From Bacillota bacterium (GTDB lineage: Bacteria > Bacillota > Dethiobacteria > Dethiobacterales > Dethiobacteraceae), in assembly GCA_012841735.1 (NCBI GenBank), contig DUUE01000291.1, forward strand, positions 1 to 20,190: a stretch of 20,190 nucleotides of DNA. The letters are read 5' to 3'. The translations under genes were made by a program, and so were the position numbers. The stretch's first letter is position 1, and each line of letters begins with the position of its first letter. The notes under the pieces were generated by a model. That model did not search any database. It was given only the letters and a program-made list of their open reading frames with translations, and was not told where the DNA came from. Of this stretch, positions 7,593 to 16,200 are shown in pieces.

Positions 7593-8501
7593 CTACCCGG
7601 ATATTGTACATTTTACTCCGAGAGACAAAAACAAGTCCTTCACGGCTTCAATCCCGGAAGAATCCATGACGGCAACGTTTTCAAATTCATATTTCATTTT
7701 CAGTGCATCATATTTTGACTGCCCCAGACGATGGAACGGCATCAGTTGAATATTCATACCACCGGGGCCCAGGCTTTTCAGAAAAGTGGCCGTTTCTTCA
7801 ATGTTTTGGGGGGAGTCGTTTACTTCCGGAAGCAAAGGCATGCGAAACAAAACTTTGGCATTTTGTGCGATAAGAAATTTTGCATTCTCCAGGATTTTAT
7901 GGTTTGGAACGCCGGTGTACTCCCTATGTATTTTGTTGTCCATATGCTTCAGGTCGAAAAGGAACTGGTCCACTACAGGCAGGACTGTTGCCAATGCTTG
8001 TGTTGAGACATGGCCGCACGTCTCAACGCAGGTGCCAATTCCCTCTTCCCTGCATTTTGCAAACAACTCGTACAGGAACCGGGGATAAAGCAAAGGCTCT
8101 CCTCCTGACGCAGTAACCCCGCCTCCGGACGCATCAAAAAACATTTTGTCGCGGCGAACCTTTTCAAGCACTTCCGCTGCAGTCATTTCTTCACCGTAAA
8201 GAACCAGTGCATCGTAATAGCATGCCTGAACGCAAAAGCCGCAAGCAACACATTTTTCCTGATTTATCCGGTAGACGCCCTGGCCCGGTACAATCGCACC
8301 GTGCGGGCAGGCTTTCAGACACCGCCCGCATTGCCTGCAAAGTTGTTCCATGAAACCTATTTGTACAGCAGGAGTAAGGTTTTCCGGATTGGAACACCAC
8401 TTACAACGAAGCGGACAGCCTTTAAAAAACACTACTGTACGAATTCCCGGTCCGTCATGAATGGAATATCCCTGGATATTTGTAATAATTGCTTTTTCCA
8501 T
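7593..8501 (-). CDS. Glycyl radical enzyme activating enzyme (radical SAM)
   Basis: The 302-residue protein would cleave S-adenosylmethionine reductively to install the glycyl radical on the GRE encoded next. The radical SAM cluster motif is CPLRCKWC (Cys29, Cys33, Cys36; CX3CX2C). Two ferredoxin-like 4Fe-4S motifs are inserted after it: CRQCGRCLKAC (55-65) and CVACGFCVQAC (84-94). The GGE motif that helps bind SAM is at about 133-135. This two-extra-cluster layout is the normal one for activases of non-PFL GREs (BSS, HPAD, GDH, CutC types) and is absent from classical PflA. The ATG at 8501 has an AGGTG-type RBS. It is the first gene of the operon, with a near-consensus promoter about 130 nt upstream. 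Confidence 0.95.
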   Translation of the reverse strand: MEKAIITNIQGYSIHDGPGIRTVVFFKGCPLRCKWCSNPENLTPAVQIGFMEQLCRQCGRCLKACPHGAIVPGQGVYRINQEKCVACGFCVQACYYDALVLYGEEMTAAEVLEKVRRDKMFFDASGGGVTASGGEPLLYPRFLYELFAKCREEGIGTCVETCGHVSTQALATVLPVVDQFLFDLKHMDNKIHREYTGVPNHKILENAKFLIAQNAKVLFRMPLLPEVNDSPQNIEETATFLKSLGPGGMNIQLMPFHRLGQSKYDALKMKYEFENVAVMDSSGIEAVKDLFLSLGVKCTISG

Positions 8502-8629
8502 CTGTTACACCTGCCTTTGCCGGAAGAACACGCCAAGAAAAAACCGGTTGGATACTGAAGTCCGCCAGTCGCTTGTTCCGGATTAAATGGCCGTACTTAG
8601 TGGTGCCTGGTTTGGCTTATTTTGTACAA
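8502..8629 (-). promoter_or_regulatory. Leader of the activase-GRE operon
   Basis: From the predicted start point near 8623 to the activase ATG there is an untranslated leader of about 120 nt. It contains ACCGGT (palindromic) near 8541-8546 and the RBS of the activase. I see no recognisable riboswitch or hairpin attenuator in it. A plus-strand open frame across this region is treated as chance. Confidence 0.35.
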
Positions 8630-8658
8630 ATTATATGTGGCCCGTTTTTACTAGTCAA
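8630..8658 (-). promoter_or_regulatory. Near-consensus sigma-A promoter of the activase-GRE operon
   Basis: On the minus strand, TTGACT (8658-8653) and TATAAT (8635-8630) are separated by exactly 17 nt, giving 11 of 12 consensus bases. Transcription would start near 8623. One arm of a long-distance inverted repeat (8641-8648) lies in the spacer, so a bound protein there would be expected to block RNA polymerase. Confidence 0.75.
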
Positions 8659-8700
8659 TGGTTGGGGTTATAACAAAAAAATATACTTAACCAAAACGGG
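8641..8700. promoter_or_regulatory. Candidate operator region between the GRE operon and its LysR-type regulator
   Basis: CCCGTTTT at 8641-8648 and AAAACGGG at 8693-8700 are perfect inverted copies 44 nt apart. Between them are the 8-bp palindrome GTTATAAC (8667-8674), centred about 48 nt upstream of the predicted GRE-operon start, and the pair GGTT / AACC (8660-8663 and 8689-8692). LysR-type regulators usually bind dyad sites near -65 and a second site overlapping the -35. The geometry fits, but the binding protein is inferred only from the divergent arrangement. Confidence 0.45.
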
Positions 8701-8768
8701 CTGTGTGCAGTTTACGGTTTGGGAGAAAAGCTGCAAAACGAATCTATTATGGGGTGTGTTGGCACTAT

Positions 8769-8797
8769 TTGATGTTTTTACAGCATTAATATACAAT
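8769..8797 (+). promoter_or_regulatory. Probable promoter of the LysR-type regulator gene
   Basis: TTGATG (8769-8774) and TACAAT (8792-8797) are 17 nt apart on the plus strand. The start point would fall near 8804, about 49 nt before the ATG. The operator-like region lies upstream of this promoter, so shared control of both divergent promoters is possible. Confidence 0.45.
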
Positions 8798-8852
8798 TTA
8801 AGATAGAAGTTGGTTGGTTTTTGCGTGAGGGCAACTGAAAGAAGGGGTTAAG

Positions 8853-9842
8853 ATGTATGGAATAACTCTTCAACAATTAGAAATATTTTTAACAGTTGTC
8901 CATTGTCAAAGTATGTCGCATGCAGCCAGGGAGCTTTATTTAAGTCAACCGGCGGTTAGCAATTGGATTCAAAAGCTGGAAGATACGCTCGGGACCAAAC
9001 TGTTTATACGCAGCCACAAAGGAATTCTCTTAACGCCGGAAGGCCTGCGGTTATACGCGGAACTTGACCCCGTTTATCAACGTTTTCGGATTTCTCTTGA
9101 ACACGTTCTCAGAAACAACATAAAGGGCAAAAAGAATAGCCTTAATATAGGCTGTCTTCACGAACCGGCAATCATGGAAATGATGCGCAGAACAACAAGT
9201 TTTTTTCAAGAACAGTATCCCGAGCTGACAGTTTATTGCGAACTGTATAACTTTCGGGAGCTTCGGGAAAAATTGATTTGCCATGAGCTTGATATAATAT
9301 TTACTTTCTCTTTCGAAGTTCACGATCTTCCGGAAATAAGCTACAAAAAGCTTGGGCATTTAGATCTTTATTTTTTGCTGCCCTCAAGCTGGCATATTCC
9401 CTCTCATTGTGCAGACTATCGCTTTTTAAGCGAGAAGACCATGCTGTTGGAAATTAATAAAGGTCATGATATCTTTTTGTCAGTCTGCAATGCACACGGA
9501 TTTAAACCGGCAAAAGTAAAATGCGTTAGCTCATTGCTCTTGATCTTTTACATGATAGCCGGGGGAGAAGGATTTACTATCGCCGGACCGCACTTGCCTG
9601 TTAACGACTACTTTAATAACAATATAGACATTTTACCCATTGCAGACGACGCTTATAGGCAAAAAATTCATGTTGTTGCCGCTTGGCGAAATGAAGAAGT
9701 TAATCCAGTGGTGAAGCAGTATGTATCAATTATGGAGCAACTGGATTGTTACGCGCCGGCTCCCAAAAGGCTGCATGATTTTGTTAAAAGCAATTGGTAT
9801 CTGGCGCCGGAGTTTGAAACTGACCCGGAACAAATGCGTTAG
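8853..9842 (+). CDS. LysR-type transcriptional regulator, divergent from the GRE operon
   Basis: The 329-residue product has the N-terminal winged helix-turn-helix of LysR regulators at residues 4-63: LQQLEIFLTVV, then SMSHAARELYLSQPAVSNWI as the recognition segment, then LFIRSHKGILLTPEG. A linker helix follows, and then a periplasmic-binding-protein-like effector domain (about 90-300), opening with NSLNIGCLHEPAIMEMM. The C-terminal tail beyond about 300 is slightly longer than usual. GAAGGGG stands 6-7 nt before the ATG. LysR-type regulators typically control the divergently transcribed neighbour, here the activase and GRE, in response to a pathway metabolite; this role is inferred. A hairpin terminator lies about 70 nt after the stop. 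Confidence 0.92.
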   Translation: MYGITLQQLEIFLTVVHCQSMSHAARELYLSQPAVSNWIQKLEDTLGTKLFIRSHKGILLTPEGLRLYAELDPVYQRFRISLEHVLRNNIKGKKNSLNIGCLHEPAIMEMMRRTTSFFQEQYPELTVYCELYNFRELREKLICHELDIIFTFSFEVHDLPEISYKKLGHLDLYFLLPSSWHIPSHCADYRFLSEKTMLLEINKGHDIFLSVCNAHGFKPAKVKCVSSLLLIFYMIAGGEGFTIAGPHLPVNDYFNNNIDILPIADDAYRQKIHVVAAWRNEEVNPVVKQYVSIMEQLDCYAPAPKRLHDFVKSNWYLAPEFETDPEQMR

Positions 9843-9912
9843 TTTTTCAGAATTTTCGGCGAGGCAGCCGGGAAATCTGAATAGCTGTTTGCCAGACACC
9901 TTTCCGGTGACG

Positions 9913-9943
9913 AGAGGGAAGCCATGCAAAGGCTTCCCTCTTT
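9913..9943. terminator. Terminator between the convergent LysR-type and galU genes
   Basis: A perfect 11-bp stem (AGAGGGAAGCC at 9913-9923 against 9931-9941) with a 7-nt loop is followed on the plus strand by TTTCATCTTT. The T tract on the minus strand is poor, so it serves the LysR-type gene best and galU less well. Confidence 0.75.
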
Positions 9944-9948
9944 CATCT

Positions 9949-10839
9949 TTACGGAGCAACGGGAATTCGCTCCTGTAATTGTTCCCGCAGAAATGCGGTC
10001 AATTTGTCGCGCAACTCATCGGAACGGAGAGCGAAAGAGAGAATGGCTTTGATGTAGCCCCATTTGTCCCCGATATCATGTCGTTCTCCCTGCAGGGCAA
10101 GTGCCTGCATTCCCTGCTTGGTACATAATTCTCTGAGGGCATCAGTCAACTGGATTTCCCCGCCGCGTCCCGGTTTTGTCTCGGCCAGGATGGCAAAGAT
10201 TTCCGGATGGATGATATAGCGTCCCACAATGGCCAGGTTTGTCGGCGCTTCCTCCGGAGCCGGTTTTTCAATCAAATCGTCAAGTTCATATAATGCTTCG
10301 CCTATCTGCCTGCCGGAGATAATGCCGTACTTGGATACTTCCGCAGTCGGGACAGGCTGTACTCCCACCACTGTTTTCCCGTATTGCCGGTATTGCTCCA
10401 CCATCTGTAGAAGGGCCGGCTTGGACGGGTTGTCAATGATGTCGTCGCCGAGCAGGACGGCAAAAGGCTCATCACCCACAAAGCAGCGGGCACAGAGGAC
10501 GGCGTGGCCGAGCCCGAGCTGCTCCTTCTGGCGAATGAAATGAATATCGGCCATGGTGGCAATCTTCAATACTTCCGAGTATTCGTCCAGTTTGCCCTGT
10601 TTTTTCAGGAAGTTTTCCAGTTCCACATTGTGGTCGAAATGGTCCTCAATGGCCCGTTTGTTCCGTCCCGTAATGATGAGAATATCTTCAATCCCGGAAG
10701 CAATTGCCTCTTCCACGATATATTGGATTGATGGCTTGTTGATCAGGGGCAGCATTTCTTTCGGCTGGGCCTTGGTGGCAGGCAGGAAACGGGTGCCGAA
10801 ACCGGCTGCCGGGATGATAGCTTTGCGTATTGTTCTCAC
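9949..10839 (-). CDS. galU: UTP-glucose-1-phosphate uridylyltransferase
   Basis: The 296-residue enzyme makes UDP-glucose from UTP and glucose 1-phosphate. The nucleotide-binding signature AAGFGTRFLPATKAQPKEML (11-30) is intact, followed by SIQYIVEEAI, the VLLGDDIID metal/nucleotide region, the EKPAP segment and GRYIIHPEIF. Length is normal for bacterial GalU. The start is a GTG at 10839: GGAGGT (10852-10847) stands 7 nt upstream, while the ATG at 10846 is out of frame and overlaps the RBS. It begins 16 nt after the stop of the glucan synthase-like gene, whose stop codon abuts the galU RBS, so the two are probably cotranscribed and perhaps coupled. This supplies the sugar nucleotide that a beta-glucan synthase consumes. 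Confidence 0.96.
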   Translation of the reverse strand: MRTIRKAIIPAAGFGTRFLPATKAQPKEMLPLINKPSIQYIVEEAIASGIEDILIITGRNKRAIEDHFDHNVELENFLKKQGKLDEYSEVLKIATMADIHFIRQKEQLGLGHAVLCARCFVGDEPFAVLLGDDIIDNPSKPALLQMVEQYRQYGKTVVGVQPVPTAEVSKYGIISGRQIGEALYELDDLIEKPAPEEAPTNLAIVGRYIIHPEIFAILAETKPGRGGEIQLTDALRELCTKQGMQALALQGERHDIGDKWGYIKAILSFALRSDELRDKLTAFLREQLQERIPVAP

Positions 10840-10846
10840 CGCTCAT

Positions 10847-10852
10847 ACCTCC
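10847..10852 (-). promoter_or_regulatory. Ribosome binding site that fixes the GTG start of galU
   Basis: GGAGGT on the minus strand lies 7 nt before the GTG at 10839 and 3 nt after the stop codon of the preceding gene. It selects the GTG over the nearby out-of-frame ATG. Confidence 0.8.
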
Positions 10853-10855
10853 ATC

Positions 10856-13297
10856 CTATATGATCAGGTTAACATGGTGCTCTTGCCCGTCATCCTGTAA
10901 TTCAATGCAGGGGCAGCTTTCCGGACCCTGGCCCGCCGGGGTGATTTCCACACCGTCAAGCTCCAGTCTGGTGGCTTCTGCGCCCTGCGTGTTGGTGACT
11001 GTCAGCAGATAACGGGCGGAGCCAAAACGGTAAGTGGCAGAGAAGCCGGGCCAGTCGGAGGGCAGGCAGGGGCGGAGAAAGAGAAGATTCCCACGGCGGC
11101 GCAGCCCGAGGATCCATTCGATCCCCGCCTGATACATCCATCCCGCCGCGCCGGTATACCATGTCCAGCCGGCACGGCCCTCGTGCGGTGACGCCGTATA
11201 GACGTCTGCCGCCATAACATACGGCTCGCCGGCATACTGCCGCACTTCGGCCGCTGTACGTGTGTGAGACAGAGGGTTGAGGAGATGAAAGAGCTCAAAG
11301 GCCTTGTCTCCGTTTCCCAGAATGCACCAGGCAATGATACTCCAGATGACACCGTGGGTGTACTGCCCGCCGTTTTCACGGATACCGGGCGGGTATCCTT
11401 GAATGTAGCCGGGGCTGGGGGTGGTGTGGTTGAAGGGGGGCGTTAACAGGTGGGCAATACCCAGTTCACGGTCCACCAATTCGCGGTCAAAGGACTGCAT
11501 AGCCTGCAGTCCCATTTCCTGCGGCGCCGCTCCCGAAATTACGGACCAGGACTGGGCGATGGCATCTATGCGGCATTCTTCGCTGTGAACGGAACCCAGC
11601 CACTTGCCCGCATCGGTGAAAGCCCGCCGGTACCACTGTTCGTCCCAGCCATGCCTGTTAAGGTCGCCGGCCAGTTTCTCCCGGGCTTCCCGAAAGCGGC
11701 CGGCCCGCTTGCCGTCTCCCCGCCTGTCACACAGCTCGGAGAAAGAGGGAAGTATTGTGCAGAGAAACCAGCCGAGCCAGACGCTTTCACCGCGGCCGCG
11801 GGAACCGACAAGGCTGAAGCCGTCGTTCCAGTCCCCGGAACCGATTAAAGGCAGCCCGTGTTCGCCGGTGTGTGCCAGCGCCCGCTCAAGTGCCCGCAGG
11901 CAGTGCTCGAATACCGTGCCGCTTTCACCGGAACGCTCTGTCGGCTCGTAACGTTCATGCACATCTTCCGCCAGGGGCTCGCTTTGCAGATACGGCACCA
12001 CTTCATCCAGCACGCTTTCGTCTCCCGTGTGTTCCACATAGCGGGCCACAGTATAGGGCAGCCACAGCAAGTCGTCGGAAAAACGGGTACGGATGCCGCG
12101 GGCTGTTTCTTCATGCCACCAGTGCTGTACATCCCCTTCTGTATACTGGTGCGCGGCATGCAGCAGAATCTGTGCCCGTGCCACATCCGGCCGGGTGTGC
12201 AGCAGTGCCAGCACATCCTGCAGCTGGTCGCGGTAGCCGTAAGCTCCCCCGGCCTGGTAAAAACCGGTGCGCGCCCACAGCCGGCAGCCGAGCGTCTGGT
12301 AAAGCAGCCAGCCGTTGAGCAGTGTATCCATCTCCCGGTTGGGTGTGGATACCTGGATTTGGTTCAGTATAGTACCCCAGAGTGACTGGACATCCCCCAG
12401 GGCTTGTGCGCAGTTTCCGGCGTGGCTGTAACGCCGCACCAGTTCCGCTGCATCGTCCGTGCATTCTGCACAGCCCAGAAGGATAGTGACTGTCACTTCC
12501 CCGCGGGGCGGCAGCGTGATCCCCGCCTGCACCGCGCCGCAGGAGTCCGCCAGCGTCCCCGTCCGGCCGGACAGGCGCTCCAGCTGCATGGCGGCGGGAT
12601 GCTCCCAGGTGCCGTTGCGGCCGAAGAATTCCCTGCGGTCCGCCGTCCAGGAAAGGGAAGAGGCGGGGGGCGGGCAGATGGCCAGGAAGGCGGTGGCAGT
12701 GCGGAAAGTTTCCTGTGCCATGTTGCGCGCCACCAGCATCCTGTCCGTCTCCTGCCATTCCGTCATAATGTAGGGTGCGCTGTGCTGGCGCCGCACGCCC
12801 AATACCCACTCGGCGTAGTAAGTGACCGTCAGCCGCCTTTCTGTATCCGAGCCGTTGTGCAGCTGCAGGGTCATGATCTTGACCGGGTCTTCCGGCGGGA
12901 CGTAAACTGTCATGGTCGTTTCAATGCCAAGTCTTTCGTGATCAAAGCCGGTATAGCCGAAACCGTGAGTAACGGTGTAGTGAGATTCCCGGGCAAAGGT
13001 GAGCGGCACGGGGGACCAGAAGGCGCCGCTTGCTTCATCCCGCAGCAGGCAGATTTCCCCGGGCGGGTCAAGGACCGGGTCATTGGACCACGGGGTAAGC
13101 TTGCATTCACGGCTGTTGCGCCACCAGGTGTAGCCTGTGCCCAATTCGGTGACCAGGCAGCCAAAGCTGTTGTTGGCCAGCACATTAATCCAGGGCGCCG
13201 GCAGGTGGTTGCCGTTTTTCAGCACAATCCGGTATTCCCGCCCGTCAGGTGTAAAGCCGCCCCAGCCGTTAAAGAACTGCAGGTCCGGCATTTCCAC
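10856..13297 (-). CDS. ndvB: Cyclic beta-1,2-glucan synthase-like protein, C-terminal GH94 part (split by frameshift)
   Basis: The 813-codon frame encodes a complete glycoside hydrolase family 94 / glycosyltransferase-36-type module. An N-terminal beta-sandwich starts LQFFNGWGGFTPDGREY (6-22) and includes the NDPVLDPPGE segment. A helical (alpha/alpha)6 barrel follows, with YRDQLQDVLAL (355-365), WWHEE (393-397) and GSGDWNDGFSLVG (486-498); the aspartates of GDWNDG correspond to the phosphorylase acid site. In cyclic beta-1,2-glucan synthases this module phosphorolytically controls glucan chain length. The frame begins at a GTG (13297) with no Shine-Dalgarno sequence, and is open a further 26 codons upstream through a linker-like Ala/Pro/Thr/Glu stretch. 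It overlaps the upstream frame by 29 nt. The best reading is the distal part of one broken or mis-sequenced gene rather than an independent phosphorylase. Confidence 0.88.
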   Translation of the reverse strand: MEMPDLQFFNGWGGFTPDGREYRIVLKNGNHLPAPWINVLANNSFGCLVTELGTGYTWWRNSRECKLTPWSNDPVLDPPGEICLLRDEASGAFWSPVPLTFARESHYTVTHGFGYTGFDHERLGIETTMTVYVPPEDPVKIMTLQLHNGSDTERRLTVTYYAEWVLGVRRQHSAPYIMTEWQETDRMLVARNMAQETFRTATAFLAICPPPASSLSWTADRREFFGRNGTWEHPAAMQLERLSGRTGTLADSCGAVQAGITLPPRGEVTVTILLGCAECTDDAAELVRRYSHAGNCAQALGDVQSLWGTILNQIQVSTPNREMDTLLNGWLLYQTLGCRLWARTGFYQAGGAYGYRDQLQDVLALLHTRPDVARAQILLHAAHQYTEGDVQHWWHEETARGIRTRFSDDLLWLPYTVARYVEHTGDESVLDEVVPYLQSEPLAEDVHERYEPTERSGESGTVFEHCLRALERALAHTGEHGLPLIGSGDWNDGFSLVGSRGRGESVWLGWFLCTILPSFSELCDRRGDGKRAGRFREAREKLAGDLNRHGWDEQWYRRAFTDAGKWLGSVHSEECRIDAIAQSWSVISGAAPQEMGLQAMQSFDRELVDRELGIAHLLTPPFNHTTPSPGYIQGYPPGIRENGGQYTHGVIWSIIAWCILGNGDKAFELFHLLNPLSHTRTAAEVRQYAGEPYVMAADVYTASPHEGRAGWTWYTGAAGWMYQAGIEWILGLRRRGNLLFLRPCLPSDWPGFSATYRFGSARYLLTVTNTQGAEATRLELDGVEITPAGQGPESCPCIELQDDGQEHHVNLII

Positions 13298-16200
13298 CGC
13301 AGGTGTGCTTTCGCTGTCGGCAGCAGTTTCCGCCGTGGCAGGCGGTGCCGTATACGTCTTGTGTCGGCGGGAGTTTCAACTGCTCCCGGAGGCTGGGCCC
13401 GTCGGCCTGCAGGATCAGCCGTGACGCCGCCAAAAGCAGTGTTCTGTCTTTATCAGGCAGTTGACCGGCATTGATGATAAAGATGCCGCCGGCTGCCGTA
13501 CCATGACTGCCCAGCCTGTGGTCAGCCGCCCGCCGCAGCGTTTCCTGCAGGTCCTGCCGGTAGCCGGCCGCCGATTCGTTCAGAATGACAAGATCAAAGG
13601 CCAGCCCCAGGCGGTTAAGGTATTCGTGGCCCGTAATCAGCCTGACGGCAAAAGGCAGGCCGGCCCGGTGGTCAATCCTTACCAGGACAAGGGGCAGGTC
13701 GCCGGAAATGCCAAAAGCCCAGAGGCCGGATTGGCCTTTTACATTTTGGCGGATGCTTGTTTCCCGCTGTTCTTTAAAGGGCGGTGTATAAAGGATCCTG
13801 CCGGCCATGGCCTGGAAAACCATGGCTTCGTCGCCTGTCAGGTGCAGGTGGCGCAATTCGATCTGGCTGCGGTTCCAGGCCATCTGGAAAGTCCTTTCCA
13901 CCGCCTGCTCCCCGGTGAAATGGCTGACGATACTTATAACGTCTTCTTTTGTCCCGCCCACGGCCGTAACGGTAAAGAGTTGCACCTGTTCACCGGGCTC
14001 TATTTTTATCCTCCTGCGCATAATGAAAGCCGGGTCGGCAACAGAACCGGTTTTCCCCCGCAGGCGCGCAGTGATGCCCCGGGGGCGTGCCAGTGTATAC
14101 CCCCGGCCGAGAAAGCAGGCACGGTCCGTTTCATATTCCACCGGCCCCAGGGTGTTTCCGGAAGCAATCAGGCTGTGAGCGGCCCAGATTTCCTGTTCGT
14201 TTTCCCGGCGGGGTCTTCTCCTGGCCAAAAGGCAGCCCGTTTTTTCTTCATAGGCAGTCTCGATAAAGAGTTTGCTGAAAGCGGGATGTGATTCATCGGC
14301 AAGGGGCGCAGCCAGCACCGGTTCCTGAAAAGTTGTTACCTCAATAATGTGCGGCTCGCTTCCCGTATTGGCCAGTGTCAGCCGGCGGACTTCGGCATCC
14401 CATTCCGGGGAGACACATACTTCCAGGGTGGTTTTAAGCTCCCCGTCTTCCCGCATAAAAGTGGCGCGGTCCAGGGAGAACCGGATACGCTGTTTTTCCG
14501 GCCGGACCCGGCAGGGCTGGTAAGTGGGAGACCAGACAGTGTTGCGGTTCACATCACGGAGGTAGATGTAGTTGCCCCAGTTGTCCAGCACCGGGTCCTC
14601 CCGCCAGCGGGACACGGCAAGGCCATGATACTGGCTGAAACCGCTGCCGCCGGTGCTTAGTGCCGTCATCAGCGACCCGTTGGAGAGAATGCATACTTCC
14701 GGCGCCGGTGTGTCCGCCGTGGAAAATTCGCGGTAGGGGCCTGTGCCGGCCTGTTCCTGGTAAGGCAGGTGCACGCGTGCCAGGGCGGGATGTTTAATGA
14801 TCCTGGGCTGGGCCGGGAGCCTCTCCTGCAGCACCAGTTCTGCGGCCCGCACCCGCTTGTCACGGTGGAAGCGTTCATACATTTTATGGGGTGTGAGCAG
14901 GTTGGTCAGGGCCAGGAGGCTCATCCCCTGGTGGTGAGCCATGAAGCTGCGGATTACCATATGTTTGCGGCCGCGCGGCAGCCTTTCTGCGGTGAAATCA
15001 ATGGCTTCATAAAAGCCGTATTTCCCCCGGCCGCCCAGTGCTTCCATTTCCCGCAAAGCCTGTGCCCCTTCCTGCCTGGCAAAGGGTAAAGCCAGGATGG
15101 TGGCATAAGGTGAGATCACCAGATCCTGTTCCAGGTCCCGTTTGAAACCCAGGCCGGGCACGCCGAAGGCCCTGTACTGGTAGTTCAGCTGGTGGTCAAA
15201 GGCATAATAGCCCGATTCCGAAATGCCGAAGGGGACGCCGCGCTGCCGCGCATATTCTATCTGCCGGCGGACAACGGCTTGATAGGTGCTTTCCCAGACT
15301 GTATTCCGGTAAGTGCGTAAAAGCAGGGAGGGCATCAGGTATTCAAACATTGTCCCCGACCAGGAAAGGAGTGTAATCTTCCTGCCAACCCTGGTCATGG
15401 AGCGCCCCAGGGCATGCCAGTGAGACGCCGGCACCTGTCCCAGGGCAAGGGCCAGAAAGCTTGCCTGCCTGGCTTCCGATGCCAGGAGGTCATACAGGAT
15501 CTGGTCTCTTTTCTGCAGGTCGCCGTGGTAGCCCAGGGCAAACAGTTTTGTTTTCTCATCGTACAGGGGACGGAAATCGGTGGCGGCAATGAGCCGCTCC
15601 ATGCGCACCAGCAGTTTTTCTCCACGGGCTTTGTCTTCGGCACCGGCTGCGTCCCGGGAGGAGGCAAGCCATTCCGCCAGGCCCGTTTTGACGGCCAGCA
15701 GGTAGGAAACAAAGTTGCCTGAGTCCACAGTGGAAATGTAGCGGGGGGGCAGCGGTTGCAATGTTTCTATGTCGTACCAGTTATAAAGATGACCGTGCCA
15801 TTTTTCCAGGCGCTCCACCACGGAGACGGTACGTGCCAAAACTGTAATTAAAGCCGGTGTATCAATCAATTCCAGGTCCCGGGCAGCCAGGGCGCAGGCC
15901 AGGTAGAGCCCTATATTGGTGGGAGAGGTGCGCCGGGCAACCCCCCTGGGAGGATCAAGCTGGACATTGTCGGGCGGCAGCCAGTTGTTGTCCGCGGTGA
16001 CATAGTCCCGGAAAAATGACCAGATTTCCCGGGCCAGTTTGGTAAATTCTTCTTCTTCAGCCGCTGTCAGCGGTATTTCCTGCTCCCTGACGGGCCGGTC
16101 CAGCCAGCGGACAATAAAGGGAGCCGCAAACCAGGCGGCACTGACGGCAAGTCCGGCTACAGTCAGGGCGGGTGAGTCCTGTGCCAGGGACGCAAAACCA

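Noticed and set aside
8489..8806. 105-codon plus-strand frame across the LysR/activase intergenic region
   Set aside because: It runs through the GRE-operon promoter and operator-like repeats, starts inside the activase gene and lacks an RBS.
10844..10846. ATG just upstream of galU as the start codon
   Set aside because: It is out of frame with the GalU sequence and touches the RBS.
13272..13375. Programmed ribosomal frameshift in the glucan synthase-like gene
   Set aside because: I see no slippery heptamer, rare-codon stall site or clear downstream structure. An indel or sequencing error is simpler.
12404..13474. 356-codon plus-strand frame opposite the glucan synthase-like gene
   Set aside because: It is antisense to well-supported GH94 coding sequence. 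Long shadow frames are expected in G+C-rich genes, and the translation resembles no family.
13461..14291. 276-codon plus-strand frame opposite the glucan synthase-like gene
   Set aside because: It is a shadow of the minus-strand gene with no RBS and no recognisable domain.
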